From assembly GCF_002902965.1 (NCBI RefSeq), contig NZ_CP026106.1:496001-560000 (forward strand): a stretch of DNA of 64,000 nt. Reading direction: 5' to 3'. The first letter of the stretch is position 1. Each line of letters begins with the position of its first letter. The translations under genes and the position numbers were made by a program. The notes below the pieces were generated by a model, which was given only the letters and a program-made list of their open reading frames with translations, did not search any database and had not been told where the DNA came from. This document shows, piece by piece, positions 8,684 through 17,041 of the stretch. The DNA comes from Paraburkholderia hospita. Lineage in GTDB: Bacteria; Pseudomonadota; Gammaproteobacteria; Burkholderiales; Burkholderiaceae.

Positions 8684-9043
8684 GGCACGCGTGTACGGAT
8701 TCCTCGAAACGGCTCAGATATGCCGATGATTTGGTCTCCGTGCACCGGCTCCGGGGCAGCACCGCAAAGCGGCCCTGTCGCGAGTGCATTCTGTTCGTTC
8801 ATGGTGTCGTTGTCCTTGCGGTTAATCCGGCGAGTTCGAGACCGGTTGGCGCGCGGCGATACCCGTGCTACCTGAGCTCATGAATGGATCGAGTGCTTCT
8901 GGCTGGAGAAATGGCGATGCTATGCACGCCGCGGCGACGATGCGCTCGTGATGCCGACGTCGGGGAGTGCCCGCCCTGAATGAGGGCAAGTAAGTAGCTA
9001 CCTTCCGTATGTAGTTTGCCGATTAATCGAGGAGAAGACAGTC
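8684..9043. other. Upstream region of the phasin gene
   Basis: 360 bp with no credible gene. AGGAG at about 9031-9035 is the ribosome site of the phasin gene. I see no obvious -35/-10 pair or operator. Confidence 0.4.
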
Positions 9044-9445
9044 ATGGCTGATCAAACAAATCCCTTTGGCGATCTGACGAAGATGCTCGAACAGTTCAAG
9101 GTGCCGGGCGTCGATATGTCCGCGTTGGTCGCGTCGCGCAGGAAGGACATTGAGGCGATCGTCGAGGCGAACAAGTCCGCTTACGACGCGATGCAGGCGT
9201 TTGCCCGCAAGCAGACCGAGATGCTGACCCAAGCGATGCAGGACATTCAGGCAGCCACCCGTGCGGGTGCGGCGGACCCTGGGAAACACGCTGAGATGGC
9301 GCGCAATGCGTGGCTGAAGGCAGTCGAAGATACAAAGGATCTGGCTGAAATCGCGCGCAAGTCGCAACTGGAGGCAACGGCGAGCCTCACAAAACGCGCG
9401 AATGAACACGCGGCAGAGATCAGGCAGATGCTGCAGCGCAAATAG
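9044..9445 (+). CDS. Phasin family protein (PHA granule-associated)
   Basis: 133-residue amphipathic helical protein that coats polyhydroxyalkanoate granules in the cytoplasm. The sequence shows the phasin pattern: a short N-terminal MADQTNPFGDLTKMLEQFKVPGVDMSALV, then long heptad-like helices (RKDIEAIVEANKSAYDAMQAFARKQTEML ... AEIARKSQLEATASLTKR). No membrane segment or signal peptide is present. It lies 86 bp upstream of the PHA synthase gene in the same direction, which supports the assignment. Confidence 0.85.
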   Translation: MADQTNPFGDLTKMLEQFKVPGVDMSALVASRRKDIEAIVEANKSAYDAMQAFARKQTEMLTQAMQDIQAATRAGAADPGKHAEMARNAWLKAVEDTKDLAEIARKSQLEATASLTKRANEHAAEIRQMLQRK

Positions 9446-9531
9446 CTGGCGCGCCTTGGCACGTCGTGCGAGTGGTGCATTGTCATCGCGGGACGGGCAG
9501 CAACGTTTAATCATAACTCTCAGGAGGCAGC

Positions 9532-11262
9532 ATGGCCGCACCGTTCAACATGCCAGACGAGTTCGTCCAAGGCTTCTTTAAATCGGGCCAGACGTTGCTG
9601 CAAGCCTACACCGGCGCAGCTGGCAAGATCGGCGAAGTGCCTTCGACCCCCACCAGTATGCCGGCGCTTGCGCTGGCAGAAGCACAGGCGCATTACTGGC
9701 AGCAGCAGATGGCGCTGTACATGGGCATGGTGACGAGCGCAATGGGGCAAAAGCCCACGTCCGCCGTCGAACCCGAGCGCGGCGACCGCCGCTTCAGTGC
9801 CGATGCCTGGCGCGAGAATCCTTGGTACAGCATGCTCAAGCAGACATACTTGCTCAACTCGCGTCTGCTCAACGACATGGTCGAGGCTGCGGGTGTCGGC
9901 GAAAAGGAGAAGCACAGGCTGCGTTTCTACGCGCGCCAGTTCATCGATTCGATGAGCCCTGCCAACTTCGCCGTGACCAATCCCGAAGCGATGAAGACCG
10001 CCATCGAAACGCAGGGCGAAAGCGTGCGCACGGGCTTCGCCAATCTGCTCGAAGACCTGAAGCGCGGACGCATCTCGATCACAGATGAAAACGCGTTCGA
10101 AGTGGGGAAGAACGTCGCAGTATCGAAGGGATCGGTGGTGTTCGAGAACGAACTGTTCCAGTTGATCCAGTACGCGCCGCTCACCGAGCAGGTCGCCGAG
10201 CGGCCGGTCGTGATTGTGCCGCCCTGCATCAACAAGTTCTACATCCTCGATCTGCAGCCCGAGAACTCGTTCGTGCGCTACGCGGCCGAGCAGGGGCTGA
10301 CCGTGTTCCTCGTGTCGTGGCGCAACCCCGACGCAGAACTCGGCCACGTCACGTGGGACGACTACATCGAAAACGGCGCGATCAAGGCGATCGAAGTTGG
10401 CCGCGCGATCAGCGGCGCCGACAAGGTCAATACAGTCGGCTGGTGTGTCGGCGGGACGATCCTGTCGTCGGCGCTTGCGGTGCTGCGCGCGCGCGGCGAC
10501 GAGTCGGTCGCGAGCGTGACGCTCCTCACGACGATGCTCGACTTCAGCGATCCCGGCGACCTCGGCGTGTTTATCGACGAGCAGGGCGTGTCGCAGCGCG
10601 AGCAGACGATCGGCAAGGGCGGCATCTATTCCGGTGGTGAACTCGGCTTCGTGTTCCAGACGCTGCGCGCGAACGACCTGATCTGGCCGTATGTCGTGAA
10701 CAACTACCTTAAGGGCGGCGCACCGCAGGCGTTCGACCTGCTCTACTGGAACGCCGACGGCACCAATCTGCCCGGCCCGATGTACGCCTGGTATCTGCGC
10801 AACACGTATCTCGAGAACAACCTCTGCAAGCCGGGCCGCCTCTCGATGTGCGGCACGCAGGTGGACCTCGGCAGCATCGACATTCCGAGCTATATCTTCG
10901 GCACGCAGGAAGATCACATCGTGCCGTGGAAGGGCGCGTACCGGTCGACGCAACTCGTCGGCGGTGACACGCAGTTCGTGCTCGGCGCGAGCGGGCATAT
11001 CGCGGGCGTGGTCAATCCGGCGTCGAAGAACAAGCGCAGCTACTGGAGCGACGGCACGCTCGGCGACGATCCGCAGGCGTGGCTGGAATCGGCGCAATCG
11101 CATCCCGGAAGCTGGTGGACGCACTGGAACAACTGGCTGCAGGCGTATGCGGGCAAGCAGGTCGCAGCGCCGAAGAAGCTGGGCAACGCGAAGTACAAGC
11201 CGATCGAGCCGGCCCCTGGGCGTTATGTGAAAAAACATCCCCCGGAAGTCATGGGCGCCTGA
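9532..11262 (+). CDS. phaC: Class I poly(R)-hydroxyalkanoate synthase
   Basis: Polymerises (R)-3-hydroxyacyl-CoA into PHA storage polyester at the granule surface. The 576-residue length is typical of class I. The lipase-like box is GWCVGG with the nucleophilic Cys at about residue 305; the downstream QEDHIVPWKGAY region and GASGHIAGVVNP supply the conserved Asp/His positions. WTHWNNWLQAYAG and the C-terminal APGRYVKKHP are PhaC signatures. A GGAGG site precedes the ATG at 9532. It forms a two-gene unit with the phasin; no thiolase or reductase gene is adjacent here. Confidence 0.95.
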   Translation: MAAPFNMPDEFVQGFFKSGQTLLQAYTGAAGKIGEVPSTPTSMPALALAEAQAHYWQQQMALYMGMVTSAMGQKPTSAVEPERGDRRFSADAWRENPWYSMLKQTYLLNSRLLNDMVEAAGVGEKEKHRLRFYARQFIDSMSPANFAVTNPEAMKTAIETQGESVRTGFANLLEDLKRGRISITDENAFEVGKNVAVSKGSVVFENELFQLIQYAPLTEQVAERPVVIVPPCINKFYILDLQPENSFVRYAAEQGLTVFLVSWRNPDAELGHVTWDDYIENGAIKAIEVGRAISGADKVNTVGWCVGGTILSSALAVLRARGDESVASVTLLTTMLDFSDPGDLGVFIDEQGVSQREQTIGKGGIYSGGELGFVFQTLRANDLIWPYVVNNYLKGGAPQAFDLLYWNADGTNLPGPMYAWYLRNTYLENNLCKPGRLSMCGTQVDLGSIDIPSYIFGTQEDHIVPWKGAYRSTQLVGGDTQFVLGASGHIAGVVNPASKNKRSYWSDGTLGDDPQAWLESAQSHPGSWWTHWNNWLQAYAGKQVAAPKKLGNAKYKPIEPAPGRYVKKHPPEVMGA

Positions 11263-11707
11263 GCGGCGTTGAGCACTTCAAACGTCGACGACGGATGTCT
11301 AAAAGCGCAACTCATCATGCACCGAGGCCGACGGCTAGTGCGCAAGCCCGCGATCGTGGCTATTGCGGGCTTTGCGCTTGAGGTGGCTGCGAAGGCATCT
11401 CATCGTCTCAGTGTCCGCCAACGCCACCGACCGCAACTTCGACACCGTCGCGCGCGTGCTTACCGTTACCGGTCCTGGCAGCGTCGTACTGGCGCAGCTC
11501 CGGATGACAACCACCACCGTCGCCTATCAGACACAGAACTTTGGCCTGGCGTCTGGCTTCCCCTCGATCATCACGTTTCACAATGTTCCCTGACAGCGTC
11601 ACGCAGAACCGGTCATTGCGGAAATAGCGTCAACTGCGAGCGATGGATGGCAGTTTTGGCCGACCACGAGGCAGCGATGACCGCGCGGGTGACGACCGCC
11701 CATCGAT
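11263..11707. other. Gap between phaC and the convergent chrA
   Basis: Contains the phaC-distal hairpin. A plus-strand frame ending at 11593 reads ANATDRNFDTVARVLTVTGPG and FGLASGFPSIITFHNVP, which looks like the tail of a beta-rich secreted protein, but it has no credible start; it may be a remnant. Confidence 0.3.
11344..11372 (+). terminator. Hairpin downstream of phaC
   Basis: AAGCCCGC (11344-11351) pairs with GCGGGCTT (11365-11372) across a 13-base loop, about 80 bp after the phaC stop, followed by TTTGCGCTTG. Its placement suggests a terminator, though the T-run is weak. Confidence 0.5.
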
Positions 11708-12943
11708 TCAGTGCAAGGTCGCCTCGGCAATGCCGGCCAGCGCACAGAGCGCGACGACGGCGAGCGGTGGAATCTTCCAGCGTGTCAGCAAGAAAAACCC
11801 GATGGCTGCGATGGCAAAGTCGAGCTCCGAGAGAACCGCGCTGGTCCAGACCGGCGAGTACAGCGCGGTGGCCAGCAGTCCAACGACCGCCGCATTCACC
11901 CCCGCAAGCAGTGCAGCCATCGACGGGTGAGCGCGCAGCGCTTGCCAGTAAGGTAGCGCCGCAAGCACGAGCAGAAGACCCGGCAAAAAAATGCCCACGG
12001 TGGCGAGCAACGCGCCGGTCCAGTGATTCGGCGCTTCGGTCAGCATCCATCCGAGAAATGCAGCGAACGTGAATAACGGGCCCGGGACGGCCTGTGCGGC
12101 GCCGTAGCCTGCGAGAAAATCGTTCGACGAGACCAGGCCGGCCTCAACGGTTTGCTGCTGAAGAAGCGGTAGCACAACGTGACCACCGCCGAAGACAAGC
12201 GCACCCGAGCGATAGAACGCATTGAAGACCTCGAGTGCCTGGCCCGCGTGGAGTCGGACCAGCGCGGGAAGCCCGAACAGCAAGACAACGAAGAGGATCA
12301 ACGCGACGGCACCCACCGTGCGGGATACACGGATTTCGTGCGTGTGTCGTGGCACTCGACCGGCGTCTGACGATGTCGTCGTCTGGCAAAACGCGAGTCC
12401 GAGCACAGCGCCGAGGGCGATAACGATGAGTTGCGCATAGACGGTCGTCAGAATGCTGAGCACCCCGATGGCGATGAGCGCGATGGCAGCACGGCGTTGA
12501 TCCGGACACAGGCGCCGTGCCATATCCCAAACTGCTTGAGCGACGACAGCGACAGCGACGAGCTTCAGGCCATGGATCAAGCCGCCACCGACCATGCCGC
12601 CAAGACTCGGGGCGATGGCAGCAAAGCTGAGCAACAACAGGACTGAAGGCAGCGTGAATCCGCACCAGGCCGCGAGTCCCCCAAGCCACCCCGCTCGCAA
12701 GAGACCGATCGAGTACCCCACCTGGCTGCTGGCCGGTCCTGGAAGGAACTGACAGAGCCCGACCAGATCCGTGAAGGTTTCGTCATCAAGCCAGCGGCGC
12801 CGCTCAACGAATTCCCGGCGAAAGTATCCCAGATGGGCGATGGGACCGCCGAAGCACGTCAGCCCCAATTTGAGAAAAACCGCGAGAACCTCCGATGCGG
12901 AACCCTCCCGAGTCGAGTGCGCAGAGGTGATACCAGTTTCCAT
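11708..12943 (-). CDS. chrA: Chromate transporter ChrA, long form (second copy)
   Basis: Inner-membrane CHR-family transporter that exports chromate. At 411 residues it contains two homologous CHR domains. The N-terminal signature LKLGLTCFGGPIAHLGYFRREFVERRRWL and LVGLCQFLPGPASSQVGYSIG is complete; the second half repeats it as FYRSGALVFGGGHVVLPLL and GAAQAVPGPLFTFAAFLG. About ten to twelve membrane segments. It is unlinked from its own regulator and lies on the same strand as, and downstream of, the chrBAC cluster at 14.6-19.2 kb, with about 600 bp between. It differs clearly from the ChrA at 17042-18226, so it is a paralogue, not a recent duplicate. Confidence 0.9.
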   Translation of the reverse strand: METGITSAHSTREGSASEVLAVFLKLGLTCFGGPIAHLGYFRREFVERRRWLDDETFTDLVGLCQFLPGPASSQVGYSIGLLRAGWLGGLAAWCGFTLPSVLLLLSFAAIAPSLGGMVGGGLIHGLKLVAVAVVAQAVWDMARRLCPDQRRAAIALIAIGVLSILTTVYAQLIVIALGAVLGLAFCQTTTSSDAGRVPRHTHEIRVSRTVGAVALILFVVLLFGLPALVRLHAGQALEVFNAFYRSGALVFGGGHVVLPLLQQQTVEAGLVSSNDFLAGYGAAQAVPGPLFTFAAFLGWMLTEAPNHWTGALLATVGIFLPGLLLVLAALPYWQALRAHPSMAALLAGVNAAVVGLLATALYSPVWTSAVLSELDFAIAAIGFFLLTRWKIPPLAVVALCALAGIAEATLH

Positions 12944-13380
12944 GATTGCCGGTTTTCCAGATTGAGAAGATCAGCACGCCCGCATGAAGATCTCGGTCAT
13001 CTATCGTTGTTCGGGGGGCGACAGCATCGGGATTTTAATTATGACTCGATCTGGTCTCACGGTGCAGCGCCGTGAACGGTCCATGTCGCGCCATTCGCAC
13101 CTGGTCTCGGATGTCGTTATCCGTCTATGGGGGCGGCTCGGTTTTTTAGGCGCTACCCTGTGCGCTCGCCGTGACCGTCTCATGCTGTCCAACAGGCGGG
13201 CGTTCGCGGGTATATCGTGACTCTCTCAAACGGGTCGATCCGAGCCGATGGTCGCCGGCTCGGGCTCGGCCACAAACAGACAGTGTCGGAATCTGACCGT
13301 ACGTCCCTGCTGAGACCTAAAGCGGTCGTCCACAACGAAACTTCGATCGCGGCAATTCGATGTCGGAATCGCGTGCCGGG
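12944..13380. other. Gap upstream of the second chrA
   Basis: No gene supported. It presumably holds the chrA promoter; I could not identify a convincing operator. Confidence 0.35.
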
Positions 13381-13473
13381 TCAGTCCGCGTTGCTGACGA
13401 CCAGCCAGTATGTACACCAGCATATTGCGATAGCAACCACCACCATAGCGGCGACCAGGAAAACGAACTTCAT
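13381..13473 (-). CDS. Candidate 30-residue single-pass membrane protein
   Basis: A complete short frame on the minus strand: ATG at 13473, with GGAAGG four bases upstream, to TGA at 13381-13383. The product is one hydrophobic helix (MKFVFLVAAMVVVAIAI, then CWCTYWLVVSNAD) with two closely spaced cysteines. It lies in the gap between the YncE-like gene and the second chrA, in the direction of the chr genes. Many small membrane proteins of this size modulate transporters. The ribosome site and hydrophobicity support it, but the short length makes chance possible. Confidence 0.45.
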   Translation of the reverse strand: MKFVFLVAAMVVVAIAICWCTYWLVVSNAD

Positions 13474-13544
13474 ATAGCCTTCCCATCCACGTCACCTTAG
13501 ACCAAACTGCCTCGTCTGCTCACCGATCAAACCCTCCGACGACG

Positions 13545-14594
13545 TCACTGCCCGATCGTCGATTCCATGACACGCAACGTTGCCTGTCCGTGGACATTTT
13601 TGAGCGGGAAGTACGCTCGATGCGTAAGTTGATCCACCGCAATAACGTGTGCATTGGGGCCAACGCGTCCGTCGCCGATTTTCGATGCGCTGCCTGCTTC
13701 GGCTCTGAACATCGAGACAATGCCTGTTTCGCCTGCTACATAAAGCAGATGAAGTGCGGAGTCGAAAGCCAGGACATCCGGATCCGGGCCGACGTCGAAC
13801 GATGAGGTGACGCGCATCGTACGCATGTCGACTACAAGCAGTTTGTTATTGCCTTCGCACGCTATAAAGGCGAGCCGTTGCCCCGGATCGATCAGCAGTC
13901 CGTGATTGCCGCGTGCGCCGGGTAAATCAATACGCGCGACGATTTGATCGGTGGCCGGGTCGATGTCCACCAGCTGTCGTCGCGACTGCACGTTCACGAA
14001 AATGTGCCGGGAAACCGGATCGTATTGTGTATTGCCAGCCTCGCCGCCGAGCGGGATCGTCGCGATCCGCGTGTTCGAGCGAATGTCAATCACTGTCTCG
14101 GTCGCACCTGTTTCGTCGGATACATAGAGTTTATGCAAATCGGGCGCATAGGCCATGCCGTCCGGGTAGGTGCCACCCGGCATACGCGCGGTGACCTTCA
14201 GTGTCACCTCATCAATCGCGACAATCTCGTTCGACCCCGTGGCCGACGCATAAACGCGTGACAGTTCAGGAATCGCCAGTACGCCATGCACTGAGGCTAC
14301 GTCCGGAATCCGGCTAACGACGCGCGCAGCACGCGTATCGAACACGATGACCTGTCCGTCACCCAGGTGCGCGATGAACAGCAGATGACGCGCCGGGTCG
14401 AGGCTCGCGTAGTCGAGTCGGGTCGGCCGTCCGCCCAGAGGAACGTCGCCGAGCAGCTTCAATGGCAGATTGCCGGGTTCAAAACCATCATCTGCACCCA
14501 GCGCAGGGAACACGACCAGGCAAACTGCAGCAGCGATAGCGGACGCGACATGAAGCAGGCACCATGCAGCCGTCCGAATATGAGGTGCATTCAT
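13545..14594 (-). CDS. YncE-like secreted beta-propeller protein
   Basis: 349 residues with a signal peptide (hydrophobic SAIAAAVCLVVFPALGA) and seven-bladed propeller repeats of the YVTN/YncE kind: LDPARHLLFIAHLGDGQVIVFDT, IPELSRVYASATGSNEIVAID, YAPDLHKLYVSDETGATETVID, YDPVSRHIFVNVQSRRQLVDID, IDPGQRLAFIACEGNNKLLVVD. Such proteins act in the periplasm as binding or scaffold proteins, with no defined reaction. The start is 9 bp after the MFS gene, so it probably belongs to the chr operon. Confidence 0.8.
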   Translation of the reverse strand: MNAPHIRTAAWCLLHVASAIAAAVCLVVFPALGADDGFEPGNLPLKLLGDVPLGGRPTRLDYASLDPARHLLFIAHLGDGQVIVFDTRAARVVSRIPDVASVHGVLAIPELSRVYASATGSNEIVAIDEVTLKVTARMPGGTYPDGMAYAPDLHKLYVSDETGATETVIDIRSNTRIATIPLGGEAGNTQYDPVSRHIFVNVQSRRQLVDIDPATDQIVARIDLPGARGNHGLLIDPGQRLAFIACEGNNKLLVVDMRTMRVTSSFDVGPDPDVLAFDSALHLLYVAGETGIVSMFRAEAGSASKIGDGRVGPNAHVIAVDQLTHRAYFPLKNVHGQATLRVMESTIGQ

Positions 14595-14603
14595 GATGAG
14601 ACT

Positions 14604-15860
14604 CTACTCGGTGAGTTTCACCCGTCGGAAGACCCCCAACAGCGCGAGGTCATAGCCAATCTTGAGCACACCGCAGGCGACTAGCGGGGCACCGACCCAT
14701 CCGACAGCCAGCAACGCGCCGGCCAGCGTGGGGCCGAGTGCCGACGCCAGGCTTCTGGGTACCGCCGTGAAGCTCGCAGCTGCCGGCCGTTCGGGCGGCG
14801 TCACCACCGCCATCACATAGGCGGTCCGTGTTGGCACGTCCATCTGCGAGAGCGCGCTGCGCATGAGCAGTAACGCCAGCGTCAGCAGCAAGGACGGCGC
14901 GAGGGCGGCACCAATCAGGCAGAGGCTGGATGGGATATGGGTGAACACCATGGTATTCAGCAATCCGATCTTGCGGGCCAGCGGCACCGCGGCGAGCTGC
15001 GAACCTGCGGTCAACAACCCTGCCCAGAAAAAGAACTGCCCCGCCGCTGCCAGCGAAAGGCCGAAGCGCTGCATCAACCACAGCGACAGCAACGAGTTCA
15101 CGACCAGGCCACCAGCGAATGCGTCCACGCTGAAAAGTAGCGCGAGGCGCGTGACGATTCCGCGCGACGGACCCAACGATACGCTGCGTGACCGGTCTTG
15201 CCGTTGCGGTTCTGGCAACCTGCGATAGAGGAGCCAGAGCGCAAGTCCGACCAGCCCATAGACGCCGAACATTGCGCGCAGGGCAGCGAGCAGTGACAGG
15301 CCGACATGCATGACGAGCCAGCCTGGAATCGCTGCCGCCAAAGCACCCACCGCGGCGGACACCGCGCCGACCAGGCTATAGCGGGCGAAGATAGCCGTCC
15401 GCGCATCGCCCGCCGCTGAACCCGCGAGGCTCGCCAGTTCCAGCGGCAGAAAGAGGCTGACGTCCCCTGAACTGGGGTTGAGCGTTCCGACGAACGCGAC
15501 GATGAGCAGCGGCCAGAGCGAAGACGATCCCATAAAGCCCATGCCGGTCGCGGCCATCAGGCCCGCCGCGAGGGTGAGCACGCGACGCAGCGGATGGCGT
15601 CCGGCGAAGATTCCGACCAGGATTGTCGCGAGCGCCGAACCGATCAGCGTGGCGCTGCTAACGAGTCCAACGTCCAGCTGGCCGAAACCAAGAGCGAGCA
15701 GGTACGCCGGCAGAAGCACCGCGACGAATCCGTCACAGAAACCGCGCAACCCGCGGCCGATGAGCAGGGGCAGCGCGCTTCCGTCCGCCCCGGCAGGTAA
15801 CATCAGGCGTGATATTGCACCGCGACCGGCAATCGCGGGCGCTGTCTTAGGTGTGCGCAT
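14604..15860 (-). CDS. MFS transporter of the chromate cluster
   Basis: 418-residue polytopic inner-membrane transporter of the major facilitator superfamily, about 12 hydrophobic segments. The ATG at 15860 was chosen because it overlaps the stop of the upstream ChrB-domain gene; a frame to 16019 extends into shadow sequence. Seen: GRGLRGFCDGFVAVLLPAYLLALGFG at the N-terminus, the loop GRHPLRRVLTLAAG, and RTAYVMAVVTPPERPAAASFT late in the protein. MFS genes of this kind are frequent next to chrBAC in Burkholderiaceae. Its substrate is not known; export of chromate or a by-product is inference. Confidence 0.8.
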   Translation of the reverse strand: MRTPKTAPAIAGRGAISRLMLPAGADGSALPLLIGRGLRGFCDGFVAVLLPAYLLALGFGQLDVGLVSSATLIGSALATILVGIFAGRHPLRRVLTLAAGLMAATGMGFMGSSSLWPLLIVAFVGTLNPSSGDVSLFLPLELASLAGSAAGDARTAIFARYSLVGAVSAAVGALAAAIPGWLVMHVGLSLLAALRAMFGVYGLVGLALWLLYRRLPEPQRQDRSRSVSLGPSRGIVTRLALLFSVDAFAGGLVVNSLLSLWLMQRFGLSLAAAGQFFFWAGLLTAGSQLAAVPLARKIGLLNTMVFTHIPSSLCLIGAALAPSLLLTLALLLMRSALSQMDVPTRTAYVMAVVTPPERPAAASFTAVPRSLASALGPTLAGALLAVGWVGAPLVACGVLKIGYDLALLGVFRRVKLTE

Positions 15861-16275
15861 CGCTCCGACACCACGCATAGAGCGCGTCGTATATAACCAT
15901 GCCGTGCCGCAGCTGCTCGTGGTCGTTGTCGAAATTGCGGGACAGCCCGATCGAGATCGCGTAAAGGCCGCTCGCCTCCGGAGCCAGATCGAGCCGACTG
16001 GTGTCCGCGCCGCGCACAATGCGCGCCAGCTTTTGCAGTGCCGGATCGGTCAGCTGATACTTCCGCAGGAATGCATCGAAACTGCACAACTCGCCGTGGT
16101 GACCTAGTTCGACGTTGGGCACGTCATACGGTATGGCACCTGTCTCCCGTGTCACCCGCAGCACCTCATCGAGCGGCACATAAATAAACTCAGCTTCCCT
16201 GTCGATGAAATTGACGATCAGCCAGGGACAGGCGATCCGGTCAATCTTGGGACGTTCGCGCGTAACCCATTTCAT
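15847..16275 (-). CDS. Stand-alone ChrB C-terminal domain (chromate resistance) protein
   Basis: 142 residues matching the C-terminal domain of ChrB (chromate resistance family): KWVTRERPKIDRIACPWLIVNFIDREAEFIYVP, then ELGHHGELCSFDAFLRKY, LDLAPEASGLYAISIGL. It lacks the N-terminal regulatory half. The same domain occurs at residues 180-310 of the ChrB at 18223-19200 (RLWVDRVASAWLIRRFVDSDARFLWL), so the cluster has two copies. The start overlaps the SOD stop by 4 bp (ATGA) and its end overlaps the MFS start, indicating tight translational coupling. Biochemical role is unsettled. Confidence 0.85.
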   Translation of the reverse strand: MKWVTRERPKIDRIACPWLIVNFIDREAEFIYVPLDEVLRVTRETGAIPYDVPNVELGHHGELCSFDAFLRKYQLTDPALQKLARIVRGADTSRLDLAPEASGLYAISIGLSRNFDNDHEQLRHGMVIYDALYAWCRSDAHT

Positions 16276-17006
16276 GTCAACCTCCGCGAAGGCTGCGCGG
16301 CACTGAACCGCTGCGCAGCGTTTTCCCAGTTCAACAGCGTAAAGATCTGGGTGAGGTACTCGTTACGTTTGTTCTGGTATCTCAGGTAATACGCGTGTTC
16401 GAAGACGTCCAGCACAAGAATCGGCTGGATACCCCATGCTGTCAGCTTCTGATGATTTTCACACTGCAGCACCATGAGCTTGCCGGTTACCGGGAGGTAT
16501 CCGACAACGCCCCAACCGGAGGCTTCCACGGACAACGTCGCTGCCAGCAGTTGGGCCTTGAATTTCACATATGAGCCAAAATCCCTGTCGATAGCCTTGG
16601 CCAGTTCGCCTTTCGGTACGTCACCCTTTCCCGAAATGCTGGTCCAGTAAATGGTGTGCAGGATGTGGCTCGAAAGCTGGAAAGCCAGTTCCTTTTCGTA
16701 AAACTTCACCAGCGCGAAATCGTTTGAATCGCGCGCCTTGGCGAGTGCTTCTTCCGCCTTGTTAGCCGCGATGACTGCGGGCTTGTGATGGAAGTTGTAG
16801 TGCACTTCCACAGTGCGCGCGTCGATAACCGGTTCGAGTGCGTCGTAAGCGAATGGCAGTGGTGCCGCGACGTATTTGCCGTCCGCGTCAATCAGCTTGT
16901 CGGCATAACCCATGTCCTCTGCAGCATTTGCAGCTTGTGCCTGCGCCAACATGAGTCCTGCTCCGACAACAGCGGTGCCGTGCAGGAAGTTACGACGTGT
17001 TGCCAT
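16272..17006 (-). CDS. chrC: Tat-exported Fe/Mn superoxide dismutase of the chr operon
   Basis: Converts superoxide to hydrogen peroxide and oxygen; chrC-type SODs protect against radicals made during chromate reduction. The ATG at 17006 starts a Tat signal (ATRRNFLHGTAVVGAGLML). Fe/Mn-SOD motifs follow: PFAYDALEPVIDARTVEVHYNFHHKPAV (first metal His), LSSHILHTIYWTSI (second His) and VLDVFEHAYYLRYQNKRNEYL (Asp and third His). The usual 'WGSG' region is present as ASGWGVVGYL. Length 244 is normal for a secreted SOD. It is 35 bp downstream of chrA. The Tat signal places it in the periplasm, unlike cytoplasmic ChrC proteins. Confidence 0.9.
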   Translation of the reverse strand: MATRRNFLHGTAVVGAGLMLAQAQAANAAEDMGYADKLIDADGKYVAAPLPFAYDALEPVIDARTVEVHYNFHHKPAVIAANKAEEALAKARDSNDFALVKFYEKELAFQLSSHILHTIYWTSISGKGDVPKGELAKAIDRDFGSYVKFKAQLLAATLSVEASGWGVVGYLPVTGKLMVLQCENHQKLTAWGIQPILVLDVFEHAYYLRYQNKRNEYLTQIFTLLNWENAAQRFSAAQPSRRLT

Positions 17007-17041
17007 GATTGCTTTTCCTCGAAGACTGCGCGCTCGCGCGG

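Noticed and set aside
9520..11238. 572-residue minus-strand frame
   Set aside because: Exact antisense of phaC, a result of high GC codon bias; phaC motifs on the plus strand are decisive.
11269..12072. 267-residue plus-strand frame
   Set aside because: Overlaps antisense of the second chrA and has Arg/Ser-rich shadow composition.
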